A stretch of DNA of 64,000 nucleotides from an uncultured Clostridia bacterium (GTDB taxonomy: Bacteria; Bacillota; Clostridia; Oscillospirales; Acutalibacteraceae). A program made the translations under genes and the position numbers. Each line of letters starts with the position of its first letter. Positions within the stretch are counted from its first letter, which is position 1. The stretch spans positions 17,199 through 81,198 of the forward strand of contig CALWJA010000038.1 in assembly GCA_944380875.1 (NCBI GenBank), written 5' to 3'. Under the pieces are notes generated by a model. The model was not told the DNA's origin. It worked only from the letters and a program-made list of their open reading frames with translations, and did no database searches. This document shows positions 18,761 to 27,123 of this stretch, piece after piece.

Positions 18761-19366
18761 TCAGGAAAACCAGTTTTCCCTCACCCATTCATACATTTCC
18801 CAAAGCTTGAAACGAACCTCATATTTTTCTCCGCCCTGGACAGTATCCAATTCGCCGGGAGTAAGCACCTCGCTGAGCTCCGGCGTATCCTCGGCAGCCG
18901 GCAGGCAGAGAGCGGGAAACAAAACGCACCACCAGTTATGGCCTTCTCCGCTGCCGATCACCACACGCAGGGCATCATATTTTCCTGCCGGAAGAGTGGT
19001 ATCCCCATACTGCCTGGTAGGGAAGTATACCTTTTCTATTGCAATGGAAACAGGGTAGGAGTATCCCCTTTCCCGGATCTCTTCTTGGGCGGCCTTTTCC
19101 AAAGCAGGTATCGCTTCCTGAGCCGCCTCAATCGCGTCTTCCTTGTTGGAGACACCATCCATAACGGCGGAACCTTCCTGCAAGATTCTATCCCGCACGG
19201 CAAGCTTCAGCGCCTGATCCTCTTCGGAATCGGAGTTTGCCAAAACATGCAGCCTTAAAACTTCATTGGGCAGAGTTTCGCAAGTCCCTGCAAAACCGGA
19301 AAAGGTGATGGCCACGGTAAGTATACATCCCAGAAGAAGGGCTTTTTCAATTGTTTTCCATTTCAT
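18761..19366 (-). CDS. spoIIR: Stage II sporulation protein R
   Basis: Signalling protein secreted from the forespore that triggers SpoIIGA to process pro-sigma E in the mother cell. The 201-residue sequence has an N-terminal membrane/signal segment (ALLLGCILTVAITFSGFAG). The family core follows: LRLHVLANSDSEEDQALKLA, then GHNWWCVLFPALC and VRFKLWEMYEW. It stands alone between ispE and addB, with its own 3' hairpin. I looked for a sigma F type promoter upstream and did not find a convincing one. Its presence is the best single evidence that the organism belongs to an endospore-forming lineage. Confidence 0.95.
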   Translation of the reverse strand: MKWKTIEKALLLGCILTVAITFSGFAGTCETLPNEVLRLHVLANSDSEEDQALKLAVRDRILQEGSAVMDGVSNKEDAIEAAQEAIPALEKAAQEEIRERGYSYPVSIAIEKVYFPTRQYGDTTLPAGKYDALRVVIGSGEGHNWWCVLFPALCLPAAEDTPELSEVLTPGELDTVQGGEKYEVRFKLWEMYEWVRENWFS

Positions 19367-19524
19367 TTAAAATCGTTCCTTTCAGCATTCTGGATCCGGC
19401 GGGAACAGCGCTTCATCGGCCTTTTAGGCCGTTTTACTATGTATGCCGCTCTCGCTTGTTTCGCTGAAAGTATGGACAAAATACACGCGTCTATTCAAAA
19501 AAATGGAATTTTAAACAATCATGC

Positions 19525-20421
19525 TCATTCGGGATATATGGCTGCGCACAGGAATGTATCTTTATAGCTCTTCTTTAATTTTTCCGCACAGAGCATAGCT
19601 TCTTTCCCCTCTGGCGAAAACAGGCCAAACACGGCGGAACCGCTGCCGGTCATAACCGAACCGGCGGCGCCGGATTCCAGCATCATGGCTCGTATCTTCT
19701 CCACTTCCGGTATATGCATAATCGTCTGAAAATCGTTTCCGAGGGATTTTCCCAAAGAGGAAAGGCTTTGAGATGAAAGAGCCTCCAAAACGCGGCTTGT
19801 ATACTCTTTCCTGGGCCGCCCGGCAACATCCGCTCTTCGGAAAGCTTCTCCTGTGCTGACCCCTATTTCCGGTTTGCAGATCAAAATACGGCAGGGAGGG
19901 ATTTCTCCCAAGGGAGTTAAAATCTCGCCTGTTCCTTCTGCCAAGCATAGGCCGTTTTTCACGCAGAACGGCACGTCCGCCCCCACCTTAATCCCTATTT
20001 CCCGCAGGGTGTTTTCCGAAAGCCCTGCATTATATAGACGGTTCAAGCCCCGCAGAGCCGCGGCAGCATCCGCGCTGCCTCCCCCCATTCCCGCCTGAGA
20101 GGGAATACGTTTATGAAGACGAATACGGGCTCCTAGCGCCCCCGTCTCCCTGCAAAAAAGTTCTGCGGCCCGAAAAACGGTATTTTCCCGCCCCACAGGA
20201 ATCTCCGATTTTGTGCAGGAAAGCTGGATCCCATCCGCTTTCTGTATCTCCAATATATCACACAGATCCACGGATTGCATGACCATCCGCAGGTTATGGT
20301 AACCGTCTTCCCGGCGGGAAAGAATATCCAGGCTCAGATTAATTTTGGCATAGGCCTTTTCCCATATACTTTCTGCCCCGTCCCAAGGGCCGGCTTCTGT
20401 CTTTTCCGTTTCCCGATACAT
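19525..20421 (-). CDS. ispE: 4-diphosphocytidyl-2-C-methyl-D-erythritol kinase
   Basis: GHMP-family kinase of the MEP isoprenoid pathway; phosphorylates the 2-hydroxyl of CDP-methylerythritol. The 298-residue protein has AYAKINLSLDI near residue 23 (catalytic Lys region). The ATP-binding loop PSQAGMGGGSADAAAALRG is near residues 108-126, and the third GHMP motif is SVMTGSGSAVFG. About 20 unusual residues precede the conserved AKINL, but GGAAAGGG before the ATG at 20421 supports this start. It is transcribed toward spoIIR. Confidence 0.96.
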   Translation of the reverse strand: MYRETEKTEAGPWDGAESIWEKAYAKINLSLDILSRREDGYHNLRMVMQSVDLCDILEIQKADGIQLSCTKSEIPVGRENTVFRAAELFCRETGALGARIRLHKRIPSQAGMGGGSADAAAALRGLNRLYNAGLSENTLREIGIKVGADVPFCVKNGLCLAEGTGEILTPLGEIPPCRILICKPEIGVSTGEAFRRADVAGRPRKEYTSRVLEALSSQSLSSLGKSLGNDFQTIMHIPEVEKIRAMMLESGAAGSVMTGSGSAVFGLFSPEGKEAMLCAEKLKKSYKDTFLCAAIYPE

Positions 20422-20467
20422 AAAATCTTACCCTTTCCTGCTGCAAAAAAATAGCTTTTTCTCCGCT

Positions 20468-21637
20468 TTAAAGCCTGAAAAGCGGCAGCCTTCGAATATC
20501 GATCACATGCTGGGGGCACATTTCATGGCAGCAATAGCAGCGGATACATTTCGTGTAATCAATAACCGCTTTTTTATCCTGGATATGAATTGTGTGCTGC
20601 GGGCAGCTTTCCGCGCACTTTCCGCAGCCAATGCATTCCTCCCGGCGAATCTTAGGCGCAGGAGACGCAAGGCGTGTAGCCAGGGGGCGCAAAAAGCGGG
20701 GCAGTTTTTCAATGAAATTCGTTGTTTTGGATTCAGGCTGCAAAAAATCCAGCTTCACAAATTCTTCCAGGGATTCTCCCAAAACCTGCAGCTCCTGGGC
20801 AGACGTTGGGCAAACCCCCCGTTCCATAGCGGAACGAAGCATATAGATCTTTTTAGGCTCCATGGCGATCGCATGGGCACAAGCCACATCCACAGCAAAG
20901 GGATTCCGCCCGGAAAGAAGCATTCCCATATGCATGGGCTTTCCTCCCGTAGGCCCGTTCCCCTCCATGGCTGTCACGCCGTCCACTATGGAAAGCACCG
21001 GCTTTACCACACAGCAAAGATCTGCCAGCATTTCCCCAAAATGGGGTTTTTCCGGATACCGGCAATGCAATTCCGGTTTCATCAAACCGGGAACACAGCC
21101 GAAAAGATTTTTTACCGCGCCGGAAAGGCCTGTCATACAATGGCTTTTCAGTTTGCAGATATCCACAACCGCATCTGCCTCCAAAATAGGCGTGATAAGA
21201 GTAAAGCCCTTGCAGCGAATCCCCTCAGGCGCCTTTCTTTCGCCGCTGGAGCAGTCATAGTTAAGGTCTATTCCATATTCCCGAGCCATTTCTGCGTAAC
21301 CGGTCCCATTATAAATAGACTTCAGCGCAGCCTGGGTATACACTCCACCGGAGCTCTCCGCCACCAGCACCTGGGCTCCCAGCTCCCGGATACAGGCAGC
21401 CGCGGCTGCTGTAACCAGCGGATGGGTAACCGCAGCCGAATCCGGCTCCGCCCGCACTACCAGATTGGGCTTTATCACTACTTTCATGCCCGGACGGATA
21501 CATTCCTCCGCATGCAGCAAACGGAACTGCTCCCGGAGTGTTTCCAGAAGCAGCTCATACGAATATTTTTCTACACCATGCACACAAACCGTATTTTTGT
21601 ATTCCGCAGACGGCCATTGTGTTTCTTTTTCCTGCAC
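20468..21637 (-). CDS. DUF362 protein with C-terminal 2x[4Fe-4S] ferredoxin domain
   Basis: A 389-residue iron-sulfur protein. Residues 1-290 are a DUF362 domain (KVVIKPNLVV, LKSHCMTGLSGAVKNLFGC). Residues about 335-385 hold two ferredoxin motifs, CIGCGKCAESCP and CIRCYCCHEMCP, for two [4Fe-4S] clusters. Such proteins are common in anaerobes and are presumed to be redox proteins, but no reaction is established. The GTG start at 21637 has GGGGA about eight bases upstream. It lies 46 bases before ispE and 61 after the aminotransferase gene. Confidence 0.9.
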   Translation of the reverse strand: MQEKETQWPSAEYKNTVCVHGVEKYSYELLLETLREQFRLLHAEECIRPGMKVVIKPNLVVRAEPDSAAVTHPLVTAAAAACIRELGAQVLVAESSGGVYTQAALKSIYNGTGYAEMAREYGIDLNYDCSSGERKAPEGIRCKGFTLITPILEADAVVDICKLKSHCMTGLSGAVKNLFGCVPGLMKPELHCRYPEKPHFGEMLADLCCVVKPVLSIVDGVTAMEGNGPTGGKPMHMGMLLSGRNPFAVDVACAHAIAMEPKKIYMLRSAMERGVCPTSAQELQVLGESLEEFVKLDFLQPESKTTNFIEKLPRFLRPLATRLASPAPKIRREECIGCGKCAESCPQHTIHIQDKKAVIDYTKCIRCYCCHEMCPQHVIDIRRLPLFRL

Positions 21638-21698
21638 GAATTTGTTCCCCGCTTTCTTTGCCTGATACTCTATTTCTCAGATGTTCCCGAAAAGAGTT

Positions 21699-22868
21699 TT
21701 AAAGATTATGGATAAAGTGTTCAATTCGGGAAAGGGCTTCCGTAATATGCCGGATAGAATAAGAATAGGAAATTCTCACAAATCCTTCCCCGCAGGTGCC
21801 AAACGCCGTTCCGGGGACAACCGCCACCTGCTCCTTATAGATCAGCTTCTCGCAGAATTCGTCGCTGGTAAGCCCCGTACTCTGAATAGAAGGAAACACA
21901 TAAAAAGCTCCCTCCGGCCGGAAGCACGTGAGCCCCATACGATTCAAGGAATCCACTATAAGGCACCGGCGCATATCATACTGCTCACGCATATTTTCAA
22001 TGTCGGAATCTCCATTGCGCATAGCCTCGATAGCAGCATACTGCGCTGTAGTAGGCGCGCTCATAATGGCATACTGATGCAACTTTGTCATCTGGGAAAT
22101 AATCTCTTTCGGCCCCATAGCATACCCAAGGCGCCAACCGGTCATGGCGAAGGCTTTGGAAAAGCCGTTTACTACCACTGTCCTTTCCGCCATATCCCCT
22201 ATGGCGGAAAAGCTCACATGAGAGGTTTCCCCGTAGGTAAGCTCGCTGTATATTTCATCGGAAAGCACAAAAAGGTTGTGTTTCTTAACCACTTCTGCAA
22301 TTTCTTCCAAATGGCTGCGGCGCATAACAGCTCCTGTAGGATTGTTGGGGAACGGTAAGATCAGAACTTTTGTCTTAGGAGTAATCTTCTCCTCTATTTC
22401 CTCCGCTGTCAGCCGAAATTCATTTTCCGCTTTTGTCTCCAGGATAACGGGAACACCACCCGCCATTTGGGTAAGCGGCACATAACACACAAAACTTGGC
22501 TGGGGAATCAAGACTTCATCTCCGGGCTCCAGGACGGAACGCAAAAAAACATCGATAGCCTCGCTGCCGCCCACCGTTACCAAAACCTGGCTCTGCGGAT
22601 CGTATTCCACTTTGTATTTCCGGCGGAACCACTTGGATATTTCCTCCCTGAGCTCCATAAATCCCCGGTTTGGAGAATACCAGGTCTTTCCGTCTTCCAA
22701 AGAGCGGATACCTTCCTGCCGAACATGCCAGGGGGTGGTAAAATCCGGTTCCCCAATGGAGAGGGAAATTACATTCTCCATTTCATTTGCTATATCAAAA
22801 AATTTCCGAATGCCCGAAGGAGCAATAGACGTCACCTTTTGATTCAGAAACTGGCTGTAATCAATCAC
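21699..22868 (-). CDS. Pyridoxal-phosphate aminotransferase, class I/II
   Basis: Fold-type I PLP enzyme of 389 residues that transfers an amino group between an amino acid and a 2-oxo acid. Visible hallmarks are SIGEPDFTTPWHV, the PLP-lysine segment VNGFSKAFAMTGWRLGY (Lys in SKAF) and the C-terminal VRISYSYS arginine. I place the start at the GTG at 22866-22868 (MIDYSQFLNQKV), because AAGGAG is eight bases upstream. It overlaps the stop of the Lrp-type regulator by eight bases. The pair suggests that the regulator senses the amino acid substrate. Specificity (Ala, Asp or aromatic) cannot be read from sequence. Confidence 0.9.
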   Translation of the reverse strand: MIDYSQFLNQKVTSIAPSGIRKFFDIANEMENVISLSIGEPDFTTPWHVRQEGIRSLEDGKTWYSPNRGFMELREEISKWFRRKYKVEYDPQSQVLVTVGGSEAIDVFLRSVLEPGDEVLIPQPSFVCYVPLTQMAGGVPVILETKAENEFRLTAEEIEEKITPKTKVLILPFPNNPTGAVMRRSHLEEIAEVVKKHNLFVLSDEIYSELTYGETSHVSFSAIGDMAERTVVVNGFSKAFAMTGWRLGYAMGPKEIISQMTKLHQYAIMSAPTTAQYAAIEAMRNGDSDIENMREQYDMRRCLIVDSLNRMGLTCFRPEGAFYVFPSIQSTGLTSDEFCEKLIYKEQVAVVPGTAFGTCGEGFVRISYSYSIRHITEALSRIEHFIHNL

Positions 22869-23346
22869 AGAGCACACTCCTTCTCTCATCCTTCTCATTT
22901 CCGCTGTCGAGAATGATGCCTCCATCCTTATATCTTGTCAAGATAAAATGGGTGGAAGTGGAAAGGACGGAATCCAAAGTAGAAAGGCGCTTAGCTACGA
23001 ACATAGCCACATCCTGCATACTTTTCCCATTGACACGCACAGCCAGATCAAATCCGCCCGACATCAAATATACACTTTCCACTTCTTCAAACTGCATGAT
23101 TCTATCGGCAATTTCATCAAAGCCTTTGTCCCGCTTGGGGGTGACCCGCAGCTCAATCAGAGCAGACGCTCTGTTTGCGTCGGCTTTTTCCCAGTTTATA
23201 ATGGCGCCGTAGCCCCGGAGGACACCTTCTTTTTCATAGGCAGCGATAGCTTCGGCCACCTCTTTCTCCGTTTTTCCCAGCATAACAGCCAGCTGGGCGC
23301 AGCTTAGCCGCGCATTCTCACTTAACAGGCTCAGAAGTCTATCCAT
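22861..23346 (-). CDS. Lrp/AsnC family transcriptional regulator
   Basis: A 161-residue feast/famine regulator. The N-terminal helix-turn-helix covers residues 1-50 (MDRLLSLLSENARLSCAQLA...). It is followed by the RAM/ACT-like ligand domain (ALIELRVTPKRDKGFDEIA, VYLMSGGFDLAVRV). The ATG at 23346 has GGAGGGCG seven bases upstream; longer readings extend through the promoter. It overlaps the aminotransferase gene it presumably controls. A 12-bp palindrome covers its own -10 box, which suggests autoregulation. Confidence 0.93.
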   Translation of the reverse strand: MDRLLSLLSENARLSCAQLAVMLGKTEKEVAEAIAAYEKEGVLRGYGAIINWEKADANRASALIELRVTPKRDKGFDEIADRIMQFEEVESVYLMSGGFDLAVRVNGKSMQDVAMFVAKRLSTLDSVLSTSTHFILTRYKDGGIILDSGNEKDERRSVLCD

Positions 23347-23419
23347 TATACAACGCCCTCCATAATTATGAATGTATTTCCGCCCGGTGCCGTTAGGCGC
23401 TCTCTGCGGTTTGACTATA

Positions 23420-23448
23420 ATTATAGCGGAAAGCATCCTCCATTTCAA
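23420..23448 (-). promoter_or_regulatory. Promoter of lrp-aminotransferase operon with -10 palindrome
   Basis: Minus strand: -35 TTGAAA (23443-23448), 17-base spacer, -10 TATAAT (23420-23425). The -10 is embedded in the perfect palindrome CTATAATTATAG (23415-23426), a plausible binding site for the dimeric regulator encoded downstream. Confidence 0.75.
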
Positions 23449-23490
23449 TGCGCCAAAGGGAAAAAGCATTCTTCCTTTAAAGGCAAAGAA

Positions 23491-23520
23491 AAAGCTGTCT
23501 GTAAGAAAACAGACAGCTTT
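23491..23520 (-). terminator. Terminator after PHP phosphatase gene
   Basis: Perfect stem AAAGCTGTCTG/CAGACAGCTTT with an 8-base loop. On the minus strand it continues TTTCTTTG, and the plus-strand flank also has a T-run, so it may act in both directions. Confidence 0.75.
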
Positions 23521-23579
23521 CCATACTTTTTTTGCAGTTTCTATACCTTCTATACCTATAACAATGCATACGGAATTTT

Positions 23580-24389
23580 TTATTCTATAGGAAGGAAATG
23601 CGGTTTCCGCCCATCGTAAACCGTAAAATATCGGAATCCGGCTCTGGAAAGCATTTCCAAGCCCATTTCAATCCCGGCTCCTACATCCATCCACCGGTGT
23701 GCATCTGAACCGATGGTTACCAATTTGCCCCCTAGCTCTCTATATCGCTTCAAAAGCTCCATGCCGGGAGCCGCCTCCATAGCACCGTTGCGCAGATCGG
23801 AGGTATTGATTTCCAACGCTTTTCCTTTTTGAATCAGCGCCCGGAATACCTGGTCAAACCGCTCCTGATACCGTTCCTTCGGGATGGAAACCCCATCTCG
23901 CATCTCAATATACCGCCAAGGATATGTAATATGCGCCAGTGTGTCAAAATTCCCCCATTGGATAGTGGCCATCAGCTCATCAAAATAGGCATCCAGAATA
24001 GCCGCGGCATTCTCTTCCGTATAATGCAGAAAATAAAAATCTTCCTGATTGGGGACATTGTGAACGGAACCGATCACAAAATCAAATTCCATAGAAGCTA
24101 AAAGTTCATCCGCAACCTGTTTTGCCTGGGCAGGCTGACCAAGCTCCACACCGGCAGACACATGCAAATCTCTATATATATTGTCTGCATTTCTTGCCTG
24201 CAAATAAGAATTTCTAATGGCTTTCTCATACCCTTCTTCCTGAAACAGGTTGCATTCGCAGTGATCGGTAACCGCAACTGCGTAAAGTCCCATGCGCGCG
24301 GCATTTTCACACATAAGGACTACGGAATCCTGTGCATCCGGCGAATTGTTGCTGTGCATATGGCAATCGGAAATATATCTGAATTTCAT
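23580..24389 (-). CDS. PHP-domain phosphatase, histidinol-phosphatase (HisJ/HisK) type
   Basis: Metal-dependent phosphoesterase of 269 residues. PHP motifs appear in order: SDCHMHSNNSP (residues 7-17), VTDHCE near 40, the glutamate of GVELGQP near 79, VIGSVHN near 102, ITYPWRY near 150 and GSDAHRW near 224. The fold matches histidinol-phosphatases of the PHP class. There is no his operon nearby, so histidine synthesis is a family inference and another phosphate monoester is possible. Transcribed alone, divergent from the ACT-domain gene. Confidence 0.85.
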   Translation of the reverse strand: MKFRYISDCHMHSNNSPDAQDSVVLMCENAARMGLYAVAVTDHCECNLFQEEGYEKAIRNSYLQARNADNIYRDLHVSAGVELGQPAQAKQVADELLASMEFDFVIGSVHNVPNQEDFYFLHYTEENAAAILDAYFDELMATIQWGNFDTLAHITYPWRYIEMRDGVSIPKERYQERFDQVFRALIQKGKALEINTSDLRNGAMEAAPGMELLKRYRELGGKLVTIGSDAHRWMDVGAGIEMGLEMLSRAGFRYFTVYDGRKPHFLPIE

Positions 24390-24562
24390 CTGTTAGCCTG
24401 CCTTTCTCTGCCTTTTCGCTTTGGAAGCGCAAGTCCACTCCCTTAACACCAATACTCTAAACAAGAACTTTTTTACTCTTTGCTGCTGCAAATTAGACAT
24501 ATCCTGATTGTTCTTATATCCGGGTATACAAAAGTACAATCAAAATCCTTTTAATATCAAAC

Positions 24563-24598
24563 TTCTTACAATATTATACTATATCATACTTGTAAGAA
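24563..24598. promoter_or_regulatory. Operator-like inverted repeat TTCTTACAA-N18-TTGTAAGAA
   Basis: Perfect 9-base arms 18 bases apart in an AT-rich divergent intergenic region. The spacer contains TATAAT-like sequence on the minus strand, so the repeat may straddle the PHP gene promoter. The cognate protein is unknown. Confidence 0.5.
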
Positions 24599-24688
24599 AA
24601 ATCTACAGGTAGTATAAACTAGGATTTTTACGTGTAAACGCAGATTTTAAACAATTTGACAAGTCTTTTTCCCTTTGTATCTGGCCAG

Positions 24689-24717
24689 TTGACAATTTCC
24701 GTATCAAAGTCCATAAT
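24689..24717 (+). promoter_or_regulatory. Promoter of UPF0237-UPF0210 operon
   Basis: Consensus -35 TTGACA (24689-24694), exactly 17 bases, then -10 CATAAT (24712-24717). It is about 75 bases before the ACT gene. Confidence 0.85.
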
Positions 24718-24727
24718 AATTGATAAG

Positions 24728-24766
24728 AGCATTGGCTTTGCGGTGCCCACCGTGGGACCCAATGCT
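24728..24766 (+). other. Hairpin at the extreme 5' end of the UPF0237-UPF0210 transcript
   Basis: AGCATTGG pairs with CCAATGCT, and an inner CGGT/ACCG stem lies within. The start site predicted from the promoter is about 24724, so the hairpin begins a few bases into the RNA. It is followed by ATTTTATT, so it could be an attenuator or a stabilising 5' structure. Confidence 0.55.
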
Positions 24767-24794
24767 ATTTTATTACATTCAGGGGGTTCTCGCT

Positions 24795-25064
24795 ATGCGC
24801 GCTGTCATCACAGTTATAGGTAAAGATATGGTGGGCATTTTGGCCCGGGTTTCCGCTATCTGCGCAGAAAACGGCGTTAATGTGGTAGAAGTTACGCAGT
24901 CTGTTCTGCAGGAATTTTTCGCCATGATTATGATGGTGGATCTGGAGGGATCCAAAATTCCCGTAAGTGAACTTTCCGATGCGCTTTCCGCACTGGGCGA
25001 AGAGATGGGGCTGAAAATTCACGTTATGCATGAAGATATCTTCAATTCCATGCATAGGATCTAA
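24795..25064 (+). CDS. ACT-domain protein, UPF0237 family
   Basis: An 89-residue stand-alone ACT-domain protein, MRAVITVIGKDMVGILARV at the start and LKIHVMHEDIF near the end. ACT domains bind small ligands, usually amino acids, at dimer interfaces. The ATG at 24795 follows AGGGGG by eight bases. It precedes the UPF0210 gene by 74 bases, a pairing conserved in many Bacillota and archaea, which suggests that it regulates that protein. The function is not established. Confidence 0.92.
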   Translation: MRAVITVIGKDMVGILARVSAICAENGVNVVEVTQSVLQEFFAMIMMVDLEGSKIPVSELSDALSALGEEMGLKIHVMHEDIFNSMHRI

Positions 25065-25138
25065 AACCACATCCGGGTGCAGGCGGGTCCAAGGAGGATA
25101 ATCAGCCTGCAGCTTACAAAAGCTAAGGAGTGTAAAAG

Positions 25139-26497
25139 TTGCTGAATACCAGAGATATATTGGAAACGATCAACATGATCGAAAATGAAAATCTTGATAT
25201 CCGCACCATTACGATGGGAATTTCCCTGCTGGACTGCATGGACAGCGACTGTGGGAAAGCCTGTGATAAAATTTATGACAAGATCTGCCGTTATGCTGCA
25301 AATCTGGTAAAAACAGGCGAAGACATCAGTAAGGAATACGGAATTCCCATTATTAACAAACGTATTTCCGTAACACCAATAGCCATGGTTGCAGGAGCCT
25401 GCCCTGGTGCGGATCCCATCCATTTTGCGAAAGCGCTGAATAAAGCTGCCTCTACTGTAGGCGTAAACTTTATCGGAGGATATAGTGCTCTAGTTCACAA
25501 AGGCTTCGCGCCCGGGGACTATGCCCTTATAAAGAGCATTCCGGAAGCTTTAAGCCAGACAGAATTGGTATGTTCTTCCGTAAACATTGGTACTACAAAA
25601 GCAGGTATCAATATGGATGCCGTCAAAATGATGGGGCAAGTTGTTGTAGATGTAGCGAAAGCTACAGCCGATAGAGACTGTATCGGCGCAGCCAAACTCG
25701 TAATTTTCTGCAACGCTCCCGAAGATAACCCCTTTATGGCCGGCGCTTTTCATGGCCCCGGAGAACCGGACTGCGTTATCAACGTAGGCGTTTCCGGCCC
25801 AGGCGTAGTGCGGGCCGCTCTGCAAAAAGCAGGAGATTGTGATATCACCGCTGTGGCGGATATCATAAAACGTACCGCCTTTAAAATCACCCGTATGGGG
25901 CAGTTGGTTGCTCAGGAAGCTTCCAGAAGACTGTATGTTCCCTTCGGCATTGTAGATCTGTCTTTGGCTCCTACACCTGCTGTGGGCGACAGTGTTGCCC
26001 ATATTCTGGAAGAAATGGGGCTTGAATGCTGCGGAGCTCATGGAACCACCGCCTGCCTGGCCCTTTTGAATGACGCCGTAAAAAAAGGCGGAGTTATGGC
26101 ATCCTCTCACGTTGGCGGCCTTTCCGGTGCCTTTATCCCCGTTACAGAAGATGCTGGCATGATCGACGCCGCCCGCTGCGGGGCCCTCTCTATCACCAAG
26201 CTGGAAGCCATGACGGCCGTTTGTTCCGTAGGTCTCGACATGATCAATATTCCCGGCGATACGCCGCCGGAAATCATTTCGGCCATTATTGCGGATGAGG
26301 CGGCAATCGGCATGGTAAACTCAAAGACAACTGCCGTCCGTGTGATCCCTGCCATCGGTAAAAAGGCAGGGGACGAACTCAGCTTTGGCGGTCTTCTGGG
26401 AGGCGGACCCGTTATGGATGTAAACCGATATTCTCCTATGAAATTTATCAACCGAGGCGGTCGCATTCCCGCTCCCATGCAAAGTCTTAAAAATTAA
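25139..26497 (+). CDS. UPF0210 (DUF711, PFL-like) family protein
   Basis: A 452-residue protein of the UPF0210 family, whose fold is related to glycyl-radical enzymes (PFL-like) but without a glycyl radical motif. Recognisable parts are [15 protein letters not shown] near residue 23, [20 protein letters not shown] near 300 and the glycine-rich C-terminus [14 protein letters not shown]. Translation starts at TTG (25139), supported by AAGGAG eight bases before it and no alternative ATG in the conserved N-terminus. No reaction is known for the family. It is followed by a strong terminator. Confidence 0.93.
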   Translation: MLNTRDILETINMIENENLDIRTITMGISLLDCMDSDCGKACDKIYDKICRYAANLVKTGEDISKEYGIPIINKRISVTPIAMVAGACPGADPIHFAKALNKAASTVGVNFIGGYSALVHKGFAPGDYALIKSIPEALSQTELVCSSVNIGTTKAGINMDAVKMMGQVVVDVAKATADRDCIGAAKLVIFCNAPEDNPFMAGAFHGPGEPDCVINVGVSGPGVVRAALQKAGDCDITAVADIIKRTAFKITRMGQLVAQEASRRLYVPFGIVDLSLAPTPAVGDSVAHILEEMGLECCGAHGTTACLALLNDAVKKGGVMASSHVGGLSGAFIPVTEDAGMIDAARCGALSITKLEAMTAVCSVGLDMINIPGDTPPEIISAIIADEAAIGMVNSKTTAVRVIPAIGKKAGDELSFGGLLGGGPVMDVNRYSPMKFINRGGRIPAPMQSLKN

Positions 26498-26519
26498 ATA
26501 CTGTATAAATGATTATTTC

Positions 26520-26551
26520 GGCTGCAAAGGGGTACGCCTTCCTTTGCAGCC
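26520..26551 (+). terminator. Terminator of UPF0237-UPF0210 operon
   Basis: Perfect stem GGCTGCAAAGG/CCTTTGCAGCC with a 10-base loop, followed by ATTTATTTTTT. It starts 22 bases after the UPF0210 stop. Confidence 0.9.
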
Positions 26552-26645
26552 ATTTATTTTTTAATTTTTCGTTATTTTGCCCAAATAATCACTTTAATTT
26601 TTGTTATTTATTTATTTCGTTTGAATTTTGTTCATTTTTAACTCA

Positions 26646-26674
26646 TTGTTATTTTACAAATAAACGGATATAAT
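26646..26674 (+). promoter_or_regulatory. Promoter of V-type ATPase operon
   Basis: -35 TTGTTA (26646-26651), 17-base spacer, -10 TATAAT (26669-26674), in an AT-rich gap. A small hairpin (AAAGGATAA with TTATCCCTTT, about 26693-26715) lies in the leader before the first gene. Confidence 0.75.
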
Positions 26675-26764
26675 TTTGATACATTCAATTTTAAAGGATA
26701 AAGGAATTATCCCTTTCCTGATAAAAATATCAAAAACTCTGTTAAGTTCCGGAGGTGTAGATAT

Positions 26765-27076
26765 ATGCAGAATATGATCAAACAAATTGTGGAAATGGAT
26801 CAGAAAGCCCAACAAATTACAGAAAACGCTCAACAGGAAAAACTTAACTCAGAAAAGAAAGTTTCCGCTATGCGGGATACAATCCGAGAGGAATATCTTC
26901 AGCGGGCGAGACGGCGCATTTCTTTGAATGAGCCCCAGGAACGAGCGGCTGCCGAAGAAAAATGGAAGGAAACGCAAAATCGTCTACAAGAAATCTCCCA
27001 ACATCTGGATACAGTGTATGCGGAAAAGGGAGATGAATGGGTAAACCTCCTGACAGACCGCATTCTGGGGAAATAA
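26765..27076 (+). CDS. V-type ATPase peripheral stalk subunit (G/H-like)
   Basis: A 103-residue, almost entirely helical protein rich in Gln, Glu, Lys and Arg (MIKQIVEMDQKAQQITENAQ), the pattern of the coiled-coil G/H stalk subunit that pairs with subunit E. It opens the V-ATPase operon behind GGAGGTG, with nine bases to the ATG. Sequence conservation in this subunit is weak, so the assignment rests mainly on heptad-like composition and first-gene position. It corresponds to NtpF of Enterococcus hirae. Confidence 0.75.
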   Translation: MQNMIKQIVEMDQKAQQITENAQQEKLNSEKKVSAMRDTIREEYLQRARRRISLNEPQERAAAEEKWKETQNRLQEISQHLDTVYAEKGDEWVNLLTDRILGK

Positions 27077-27123
27077 CGTTATTACCCATTCTTCTATGTT
27101 GGCTATTTTGATATGGAAAGAAG

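Larger units (their letters stand above)
24390..24794. other. Divergent intergenic region, AT-rich, no gene
   Basis: It separates the PHP gene (minus) from the ACT gene (plus). It contains a perfect 9-base inverted repeat, TTCTTACAA at 24563-24571 and TTGTAAGAA at 24590-24598, a consensus plus-strand promoter at 24689-24717 and a leader hairpin at 24728-24766. I see no coding signal. Confidence 0.7.

Noticed and set aside
19367..19524. Possible sigma F promoter for spoIIR (GGCATACATA)
   Set aside because: The -10-like box departs from consensus at key positions and no matching -35 lies at the right distance.
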